DNA from: Magnetaquiglobus sp039908105
GTDB taxonomy: Bacteria; Pseudomonadota; Magnetococcia; Magnetococcales; Magnetaquicoccaceae
Assembly: GCA_039908105.1 (NCBI GenBank)
Contig: JAMOBI010000140.1
Location: 1-11,434, forward strand
DNA: 11,434 nt
Direction of reading: 5' to 3'
Under the pieces are notes generated by a model, which searched no databases, was not told the origin of the DNA, and was given only the letters and a program-made list of their open reading frames with translations. The translations under genes and the position numbers were made by a program. Numbering within the stretch: the first letter of the stretch is position 1; each line of letters begins with the position of its first letter. Below, piece after piece: positions 1-5,227 of the stretch.

Positions 1-360
1 CGCATACCAGACCAGTTGGATCTGCCACCCTTCCGGCATGCCTTTGAAAAAGCCATGGTGGCCAACATGACGAAGGATGAGCTGGACCTTTATGACAAAG
101 CCGGGATTGCCATCGCCGACGCACGAGGACGAATAGAATTGGCACGAGAGGAGGGAAAAGAGGAAGGCCGTCAGGAAGGCCGTCAGGAAGGCCGTCAGGA
201 AGGCGAAGCAAAAATTCTGAACCGCCTCCTTGAACGCCGTTTCGGTTCCATTCCATCTTGGGCCAGTGAAAAAATTGCCCAGGCCAATTCAGACGCTCTG
301 GAGGAGTGGAGTCTCAGATTTGTGGATGCAGGGTCACTTGAGGAACTCTTCTCGGACTGA
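1..360 (+). CDS. Rpn-family PD-(D/E)XK nuclease/putative transposase, C-terminal part with DUF4351 (partial)
   Basis: The reading frame is open from the first base of the window, so this is the 3' end of a longer gene; the TTG at 16 is not a credible start. The visible 119 residues end in a segment with the pattern of DUF4351 (about residues 71-117: LLERRFG, then SIPSWASEKI, then LEEWSLRFVDAGSLEELF). Before it lies a charged helical linker with EGRQ repeats. This tail is known from the Rpn/PDDEXK_2 family of recombination-promoting nucleases, often annotated as putative transposases; the catalytic domain would lie upstream of the window. The linker is encoded by three exact 12-bp repeats at 166-201. 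DUF4351 is recognised with good confidence; the nuclease identity of the missing part is inferred from usual domain partners. Confidence 0.75.
   Translation, partial: RIPDQLDLPPFRHAFEKAMVANMTKDELDLYDKAGIAIADARGRIELAREEGKEEGRQEGRQEGRQEGEAKILNRLLERRFGSIPSWASEKIAQANSDALEEWSLRFVDAGSLEELFSD
166..201 (+). repeat. Three tandem 12-bp repeats in the Rpn linker
   Basis: The unit ggccgtcaggaa occurs three times without mismatch and encodes the repeated tetrapeptide GRQE in the linker before DUF4351. The flanking sequence (gaggaa before, ggcgaa after) looks like worn partial copies. The unit is a multiple of three, so copy-number change would lengthen or shorten the linker without breaking the frame. 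Confidence 0.9.
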
Positions 361-658
361 TTCTGTATCGAGTCGTTTCCGAAGATGCGCATCGCCGACC
401 AGGCGATCCTCGAAATCTGCTCCTGTCTTTCGACTGGATGAGACAGAGAATCCGTTCGAAAAGGCATTTGATCGAGGCTGCCAAGTGGGCGATGAAAACG
501 CCTCAAAATAGCAACGCAAGAGACTCGTTTCGGCAATACAGCTTTCTCCGTTCTCTGCGAAGAGAGTAAAAAGTTCGCGGCAGCATCATCTTGACGACCA
601 AGCAGGAATCAAACCTGGATCCACAGGTTGCATCTGGTTTCGGGAGGAGAGTTTGAGT
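361..658. other. Intergenic stretch with no recognised gene
   Basis: Several short open frames cross this stretch on both strands, but none has a clear ribosome-binding site, a recognisable motif or a convincing protein-like composition. No RNA gene was recognised. It separates the Rpn-type gene from a transposase relic, so it may be debris from earlier insertions. Confidence 0.4.
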
Positions 659-676
659 AGGCTAAAAAAGCCTTTT
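659..676 (+). terminator. Weak terminator-like hairpin
   Basis: A 5-bp stem (aggct / agcct) encloses a loop of five A and is followed by ttt and then c. The stem and the T run are both short, and it lies 300 nt past the Rpn-type stop codon. It is a candidate only. Confidence 0.2.
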
Positions 677-720
677 CAGATCAATCTGATTGGCGTACAC
701 TGCATCAATGGGTGGCCGAG

Positions 721-882
721 ATGCCTTCAAACTCTTTTTTAAGTTGCGTATCCGGAAAGACCAAGGAGATACGCGAGATTTTTGATATCATCCCGGATCC
801 GGCAGTTGCGGGTGATTGCATGTGCCAAACCGCACCTGCTTTGGGATGCGTAGTTTTTTGCAAGGCTGCGTGCAAGATGTGA
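721..882 (+). pseudogene. Probable truncated ISAs1-family transposase N-terminus
   Basis: An ATG at 721 opens a 53-codon frame ending at TGA 880-882. Residues 17-30 read IREIFDIIPDPAVA, followed by GD and later PALGCVVF. The IPDPxxAG element followed by a hydrophobic PAL.CVVF-like segment resembles the N-terminal region (DDE_Tnp_1-associated) of ISAs1/H-repeat transposases, usually near IPDPR...YPL..LL. Only the first ~50 residues of a protein of several hundred residues exist, and the frame runs into a perfect hairpin at 879-915. The DNA segment 796-812 recurs at 4904-4920, where it again encodes PDPAVAGD. The family assignment is from memory of the motif and could be wrong; the truncation is clear if it is right. 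Confidence 0.4.
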
Positions 883-915
883 GCGTCGTTTCCAAAAAGC
901 GGAAACGACGCTCAC
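879..915. repeat. Perfect 15-bp inverted repeat with 7-nt spacer
   Basis: The arm gtgagcgtcgtttcc (879-893) is exactly complementary to ggaaacgacgctcac (901-915), with the spacer aaaaagc between them. As RNA this is a very stable hairpin. No T run follows on either strand, so it is not a normal intrinsic terminator. It ends 81 nt before the cold-shock gene and starts inside the last codons of the transposase relic. It could be a transposon end remnant, a regulatory hairpin in the csp leader, or a protein-binding site. Confidence 0.85.
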
Positions 916-919
916 GAAG

Positions 920-931
920 GCCGCGCGCGGC
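920..931. repeat. 12-bp GC-only palindrome upstream of csp
   Basis: The sequence gccgcgcgcggc is its own reverse complement and lies 5 nt after the large hairpin and 65 nt before the cold-shock start codon. It could help fold the csp leader RNA. No function is assigned. Confidence 0.5.
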
Positions 932-996
932 GCATTTTTCGCAAAGATGGTTGCGGTTTAACATCCATAAACATTCAACAAAAGGATCAGAAAAAC

Positions 997-1209
997 ATGG
1001 CAGGTCGTGAGACGGGAAAAGTGAAATGGTTCAATGACAGCAAAGGCTTTGGTTTCATTGAGCGCGATAATGGCAAAGGCGACGCATTCGTCCACCACAC
1101 AGCCATTGCGATGAGCGGCTTCAAGACGCTTGCCGAGGGGCAACGGGTGGAATTTGATATTACAAAGGGCCAAAAGGGCGATCAGGCTGCAAACGTGACG
1201 ACCCTGTAG
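997..1209 (+). CDS. Cold-shock protein, CspA family
   Basis: This 70-residue protein is a single cold-shock domain, the usual length for CspA-type proteins. The RNA-binding motifs are plain: KGFGFIER (RNP1-like) near residues 16-23, and DAFVHHTAI (RNP2-like, more often DVFVHHSAI) near residues 29-37. The N-terminal GKVKWFND segment is typical. Such proteins bind single-stranded RNA and DNA in the cytoplasm and act as RNA chaperones or antiterminators. The start at 997 is supported by aaaggatc about 10 nt upstream. The next gene begins 2 nt after the stop, so the two are probably co-transcribed. Whether it is cold-induced cannot be read from the sequence; the structured upstream region (879-931) would allow leader-based control. 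Confidence 0.95.
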   Translation: MAGRETGKVKWFNDSKGFGFIERDNGKGDAFVHHTAIAMSGFKTLAEGQRVEFDITKGQKGDQAANVTTL

Positions 1210-1211
1210 TC

Positions 1212-1454
1212 ATGGCGGGTTTAAGCGAGTGGAACATGATTCGGATGAAACGGAAACGAACACCCCAGGAAAAAGCTGCAAGGAAGCGGAAAAATCAAGA
1301 ATTCATGATTGTTTTTATTGGCGGCAAGCAGAAGCGGGTCAGACGACCAACGATGATTGATGGCTTGGATGAGAATACATGGATCAGGCAAAATGCTGAT
1401 CCGATTTGGTTGGTTCAAAATGAGATGTACGACTATCTGCACCAGAATGATTGA
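1212..1454 (+). CDS. Small basic protein of unknown function
   Basis: This 80-residue protein is not recognised. Residues 12-29 are strongly basic and probably helical (MKRKRTPQEKAARKRKNQ). A short hydrophobic strand follows (FMIVFIGG, 31-38), then a second basic patch (KQKRVRR), then an acidic/aromatic C-terminus (IDGLDENTWIRQNADPIWL and on to YDYLHQND). This pattern would suit a nucleic-acid-binding protein, but that is inference. The start at 1212 lies 2 nt after the csp stop and has no strong ribosome-binding site, so translational coupling to csp is likely. In-frame ATG codons at 1236 and 1245 are alternatives. The exonuclease gene begins at or just after its stop codon, so it sits in the middle of a three-gene cluster. 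Confidence 0.7.
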   Translation: MAGLSEWNMIRMKRKRTPQEKAARKRKNQEFMIVFIGGKQKRVRRPTMIDGLDENTWIRQNADPIWLVQNEMYDYLHQND

Positions 1455-1459
1455 GATCC

Positions 1460-2074
1460 ATGGAAACCCTGGCCGTCATTGACTTCGAGACCACCGGACT
1501 CTCTCCTGCCGAGGGGGCGCGGGCCACGGAGATCGCGGCTGTTGTCCTGGAGAACGGCCAAATCGTCCGGCAATATCAGAGCCTGATGAATGCCGGCGTG
1601 CGGGTTCCCTTCTTCATCACCAATCTGACGGGCATCAGCAACGAGATGGTGCGTCGCGCACCGTCGGCGGCCAAGGTTATGCAGGAGGTGGCTGATTTTG
1701 TGGGCGATCTTCCTTTGATTGCCCACAACGCCTCCTTTGATCGCAAATTCTGGGATGCCGAATTGTCCCGAATCGGATGTACCCGTCAGCAAGAATTTGC
1801 CTGCACCATGCTGGTGGCCAGGAGGATCTATCCAACCGCGCCGAACCACAAACTGGGGACTCTGGCCACATTTGCATGTTTGCCCGACACCGGGAAAGCC
1901 CATCGTGCCATGGCCGATGCCGAGATGACCGCTCATCTGCTGTGCCACATGGAGGAGACCCTGGTGCAACGATTTCAGATCGGACAGCTTTCCCATGCCT
2001 TGTTGCGCGCTTTGCAGCGGGCCAAGGCAGCCGATCTCCAACCGGCCATTCGGAATTTCATCCGACCAGCGTAA
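1460..2074 (+). CDS. DnaQ-like DEDDh 3'-5' exonuclease
   Basis: The 204-residue protein is a stand-alone exonuclease domain of the DnaQ/RNase T superfamily, which hydrolyses DNA or RNA from the 3' end with two metal ions. All three motifs are present: ExoI VIDFETTG (D8, E10), ExoII LIAHNASFD (D94) and ExoIII HRAMADAEM (H148, D153). The histidine five residues before the last aspartate places it in the DEDDh class. It resembles DNA polymerase III epsilon/PolC-type exonuclease domains, but there is no polymerase region or obvious extra domain, so the substrate is unknown. ATG 1460 is preferred because the protein then begins METLAVIDF, right at the first strand; TTG 1451 would add three residues and overlap the upstream stop. 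It follows the 80-residue gene by 5 nt and converges on topB. Confidence 0.9.
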   Translation: METLAVIDFETTGLSPAEGARATEIAAVVLENGQIVRQYQSLMNAGVRVPFFITNLTGISNEMVRRAPSAAKVMQEVADFVGDLPLIAHNASFDRKFWDAELSRIGCTRQQEFACTMLVARRIYPTAPNHKLGTLATFACLPDTGKAHRAMADAEMTAHLLCHMEETLVQRFQIGQLSHALLRALQRAKAADLQPAIRNFIRPA

Positions 2075-2294
2075 GAAAAGCGTCCCGTGTGCCACCCTGT
2101 CGTGCCCCACAATACCCCACGACATGCTTTGCCGAAGAAAACTGAAACGGTGTGATTGGTTGCGTCGGGGTCTGCCCATGGAGCAGGGGGATACCTGGGA
2201 GTGGTATGCCATGCCCTGGTACTGGCCTGGGAAGCGGTCTGCATCGTCTGGATCGATGCCGTCTTTGGGTGTGTGCAGGCTGAAAGATCGATGT

Positions 2295-4526
2295 TCAATC
2301 TGCAAAAGGTCGCGAGTAGCGACATTTTGGGAAGTTGCTGCAGCCCAAAAAACAACTCCCGGCATTGATTCCTCTTCTGGCACTGCGTTCAATGAGCCAG
2401 CCGGTTTTGCAGTGTGGGCACCGGCCATTGATTCCGCCTTCCCAATCTTCCCTCGGACCAAGCTGTCCCTGGTTGTCCGTTAAGACTGCACAACAGGTTG
2501 GATACGTGGAACATCCCCAGAACCATCCGCGTTTGCCATGTCTCCGGACCATATCCTTGCCGCAATCAGGACAGGCTTGAGAAGGGTCCGGGACAGCCGC
2601 CGGTTGCAGCTCCGCGCTTTTTGATGGAGAACGGTCACGCCCCCTGCGGACAGTACCGGATACGGGCCGATCGGGAAGGTTCTGGAAGGGATTGATTCCC
2701 AACTCCTGCCGTTTCTTGACGTTTTCGATCAACCTGTTCAGCCACACCCTGGATTTTTCCAAGAATTCACCCAGGGATCCACTGCCATTTGCAATGTCAT
2801 CCAAGGTCTGTTCCCAGACCGCAGTAGTGGCCGGATCGGCCACGCTGTGAGGCAGAGCATCGACCAAAGCGCGGCCAACCGGCATGCTGATGAGACTCTT
2901 CTTTCCTTCCTTCGCGAGCAACTCCCGCTTGATGAGCGTCTCGATGATGGAAGCCCTGGTCGCCTCCGTACCGATCCCGGACGTATCCTTTAAAATCTTG
3001 CGCAACCGAGGGTCTTCAACGAGTTTGCCGACTGATTTCATCGCCTGAATCAGAGTCCCTTCCGTGTGGCGATTCGGGGGCTTGGTCTGCTTCGCCATCA
3101 AATCAGCCTTTTCGATCTCAGCTTTTTCTCCTGTTTGGACATGAGGAAGTCGCTGGTCATCCTCTTTACCATCGACATCCTTCTCTTCGATTGGCCGGCC
3201 CAGCGCCTGTTTCCATCCAGGGGCCTGCTCAACACGGCCAGATGCTCGGAAGAGCTCTGAATTCACCAGGGTCTCGATGACGGTTGCATCAAATTCGAAC
3301 GCCGGGAAAAACTGCACCAGATAATGGCGGCGGATGAGATCGTAGACGAGGGACTCCTCCCGGCTCAGGAGTTCAACTGTTACCTTGGCAGCGGTGGGGA
3401 TGATCGCATGGTGAGCCGTGATCTTCTTGTCGTCCCAGGCTTTGGATCGAATCGTGGGGTTGGCGGATATGACCAACCGGGTCATTCCTGGATCACTATC
3501 CGCAATAGCCTGCAGAATCTTCGGGGCGTCGTTGAACTGCTCAGGGGGCAGAAACCGGCAGTCCGTTCGAGGATAGGTGACGGCCTTGTGCTTTTCGTAC
3601 AGGGATTGAGCGACTTCAAGCGTTCTCTTGGCACTCATGCTCCAGCGACGGGATGCCTCCTGCTGCAAGGTGGAGAGTTCAAGCGGCAGGGGAGGGGGTT
3701 CCTTCACCCGCTTTGTCTCTGACTTGGTTACCTTGCCAACCTGCCCTTGGACCTTTTGAACAACCACCTCGGCGACCGTGCGATCCAGACAGCGTCCCTC
3801 GTCATCGGCATGCGGTTCAGACGGGATCCATTTGGCGTCGAATGTGCCGTTGGCCACGCCGTGACGAGCCATGACATCAAAATAGTCCACCGGCTTGAAG
3901 TTTTCGATCAACCGATCACGATCCACTACCAACTTCAAGGTGGGCGTCTGGACGCGGCCCACACTCAGCACCCCGTCATGCCCACCCTGGCGGCCAATGA
4001 TCGTGTAGGCACGGGTAAGGTTCATGCCGACCAACCAATCGGCCCGGGATCGGCCCAATCCCGCTTGGTAGAGTGGTTCGGTCTTCTGACCGGGCATAAG
4101 GGAGGACAAAGCCTTACGGATGCTGGCGTCATCCAGAGCCGACAGCCAAAGCCGCGAGATCTTTCCCCGGTAACGGCAGCGCTCCAGAACCTCGCGTCCG
4201 ATCGTTTCTCCCTCCCGGTCAGCATCGGTCGCCAACACGACTTCATTCGCATCCTTCAACAATCCTGCGATGATTTTGAACTGCTTGCCGCCTTGGCCGG
4301 TCGGTTCCAGTTTCCATTCATTGGGGATCATGGGGAGCGTTTCCAACCGCCACTGTTTCCATTCCGGTCGGTAGTGGTCCGGTTCGGTCATCTCCAAAAG
4401 ATGGCCAATGCACCACGTCACACAGATCCCTGGCCCCTCGACGTACCCCTCACGTCGTGACGTTGCGCCCAAAACCCGACCGATATCGAGGCCCTGAGAT
4501 GGTTTTTCACAGAGGTAAAGGATCAC
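2295..4526 (-). CDS. topB: DNA topoisomerase III
   Basis: This 743-residue type IA topoisomerase cuts one DNA strand, passes another through and reseals it. It decatenates and removes precatenanes or recombination intermediates in the cytoplasm. The Toprim domain is at the N-terminus (CEKPS with E7; the DADREGE metal-binding motif at 101-107). The catalytic tyrosine is Y318 in VTYPRTDCRFLP. A conserved TSGIGTEATRA segment lies near 515-525. Two C-terminal zinc fingers follow: C652/C655/C672/C678 and C703/C706/C729/C735. E. coli TopB is about 650 residues, and the extra length lies mainly in this zinc tail. The start is GTG (4524-4526): an in-frame TAA occurs nine codons upstream and cagg sits about 8 nt before it. 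It is convergent with the exonuclease gene and lies about 60 nt downstream of a HigB relic on the same strand. Confidence 0.95.
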   Translation of the reverse strand: MILYLCEKPSQGLDIGRVLGATSRREGYVEGPGICVTWCIGHLLEMTEPDHYRPEWKQWRLETLPMIPNEWKLEPTGQGGKQFKIIAGLLKDANEVVLATDADREGETIGREVLERCRYRGKISRLWLSALDDASIRKALSSLMPGQKTEPLYQAGLGRSRADWLVGMNLTRAYTIIGRQGGHDGVLSVGRVQTPTLKLVVDRDRLIENFKPVDYFDVMARHGVANGTFDAKWIPSEPHADDEGRCLDRTVAEVVVQKVQGQVGKVTKSETKRVKEPPPLPLELSTLQQEASRRWSMSAKRTLEVAQSLYEKHKAVTYPRTDCRFLPPEQFNDAPKILQAIADSDPGMTRLVISANPTIRSKAWDDKKITAHHAIIPTAAKVTVELLSREESLVYDLIRRHYLVQFFPAFEFDATVIETLVNSELFRASGRVEQAPGWKQALGRPIEEKDVDGKEDDQRLPHVQTGEKAEIEKADLMAKQTKPPNRHTEGTLIQAMKSVGKLVEDPRLRKILKDTSGIGTEATRASIIETLIKRELLAKEGKKSLISMPVGRALVDALPHSVADPATTAVWEQTLDDIANGSGSLGEFLEKSRVWLNRLIENVKKRQELGINPFQNLPDRPVSGTVRRGRDRSPSKSAELQPAAVPDPSQACPDCGKDMVRRHGKRGWFWGCSTYPTCCAVLTDNQGQLGPREDWEGGINGRCPHCKTGWLIERSARRGINAGSCFLGCSNFPKCRYSRPFAD

Positions 4527-4586
4527 GGCGGTCGCCTGCTGGAGATGGATTTACCTGTCTTCGGGGGAGTCGGCACTGGGCTCCGA

Positions 4587-4811
4587 CTATTCGCAAGATC
4601 CCATTATGACGTGAATCTGATCGGCCAACCGATCACCTTGCAACGACTCCAAATGATGTGAAGGTGGAATACGCACATCATCAAATTCGGTAGCAGCATC
4701 CATTCGGTTCGGTCGCATCTTGGCTTGTTTCAAAAGCTCTTGAGGGAATCTCTTGACAGATTGCCCTTGAAACACTTTCTCGGAATCTTTGCAGCGAAAG
4801 GTCTTGATCAT
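4587..4811 (-). pseudogene. Broken HigB/RelE-type toxin gene
   Basis: From ATG 4811 the frame gives 74 residues that follow the HigB (plasmid maintenance killer) pattern: MIKTFRCKDSEKVF, then KRFPQELLKQAKM, then DVRIPPSHHLESLQGDR. Family members are about 92 residues and continue with a strand like SIRINDQWRICF, whose arginine is functionally important. Here the frame instead runs LADQIHVIMGSCE and stops. Skipping two bases after the codon at 4608-4610 restores NGILRIV, which lines up with the missing NDQWRIC strand, so a frameshift has probably killed the gene; the match fades again beyond it. The usual downstream antitoxin gene (higA, XRE-type) is absent, and topB begins instead. A toxin without its antitoxin would be tolerated only if inactive, which fits. 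Family assignment is fairly secure; loss of function is inferred. Confidence 0.65.
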
Positions 4812-4812
4812 T

Positions 4813-4845
4813 GGCACATAATAACGTATCCCGTTATTGTGTGCC
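4813..4845 (-). promoter_or_regulatory. Operator-like palindrome at the HigB relic start
   Basis: The arms ggcacataataacg (4813-4826) and cgttattgtgtgcc (4832-4845) are inverted repeats with one mismatch and a 5-bp spacer. The core TAACG-N5-CGTTA has the form expected of an operator bound by a dimeric XRE-type antitoxin. It sits immediately upstream of ATG 4811, where toxin-antitoxin operons carry their autoregulatory site. On the - strand it contains tattat, a possible -10 element. The role is inferred from position and symmetry; no antitoxin gene is visible here to bind it. Confidence 0.5.
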
Positions 4846-4903
4846 AGCAAAACTGCAGGCTCCTCGCTGCTTCACGTGGGTAGCTCCCGGGAATACAAAC
4901 CCA

Positions 4904-4920
4904 GATCCGGCAGTTGCGGG
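4904..4920 (+). repeat. Second copy of a 17-bp segment shared with 796-812
   Basis: The 17 bases gatccggcagttgcggg are identical at 796-812 and 4904-4920. In both places one frame reads PDPAVAGD, the element taken above as part of an ISAs1-like transposase N-terminus. Here the frame hits a stop after two further residues. It is best read as a second, more decayed relic of a related insertion sequence. Confidence 0.45.
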
Positions 4921-4998
4921 CGATCACCCGTGACAACCTCTTGATCCATCTGGCAAATCGGAAGAAGGCCTCATTACCGATAAGGCAACTTCGGTTTC

Positions 4999-5027
4999 TT
5001 GCAATTCACCATATGAACCAATATGTT
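4999..5027 (+). promoter_or_regulatory. Candidate sigma-70 promoter for the secretion fusion gene
   Basis: TTGCAA (4999-5004) and TATGTT (5022-5027) are separated by 17 bp. Each matches the consensus hexamer at four of six positions. Transcription would begin near 5034, about 47 nt before ATG 5081. This is a pattern match only. Confidence 0.3.
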
Positions 5028-5080
5028 AGTACATGCAAGCATTTTACCTACCCACCCACGTGGAGCAGCGAAGAGCCAAC

Positions 5081-5227
5081 ATGGATGACATCAAGAACAG
5101 TGCTTCATATCCTTTTACATTGTGGGAACGACTGGTTCGGCAGCCGGGATTGGGAACGCAAATTCTGATCGCCTCCCTGATCATCCATCTGCTCGATCCA
5201 CGCTGCTCACCCTGGCGGCTGGTCTGA
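5081..5227 (+). pseudogene. Displaced N-terminus of the ABC-HlyD gene (out of frame with the rest)
   Basis: ATG 5081, preceded by gaagag a few bases upstream, opens a frame beginning MDDIKNSASYPF and continuing LWERLVRQPGLG and then ILIASLIIHLL. That is what precedes and begins the first membrane helix in type I secretion ABC exporters (LW..L.RQ.GL...LL.ASL..NLL). In the family this is followed by GLATPL...VYDRV.PNQA and then by the helix that here reads RSTLLTLAAGLMVAVVLEF. In this sequence the middle piece, about 20 codons, is missing. The downstream helix lies in the frame starting at 5122, while the frame from 5081 stops at 5225-5227. A deletion of 3n+1 bases near 5190-5200 would explain both the loss and the frame change. 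A GCTCG microhomology is a possible cause but is speculative. Confidence 0.6.

Noticed and set aside
816..1010. 64-codon + strand frame across the hairpin upstream of csp
   Set aside because: It consists mostly of the inverted repeat and GC palindrome translated, and overlaps the csp start. It has no ribosome-binding site.
1433..2461. 342-codon open frame on the - strand
   Set aside because: It lies antisense to the exonuclease, whose catalytic motifs are intact, and it also overlaps the end of topB. It shows no recognisable motif and has a shadow-frame composition rich in Gly, His and Arg.
3747..4460. 237-codon open frame on the + strand
   Set aside because: It is fully antisense to the conserved Toprim and early catalytic region of topB.
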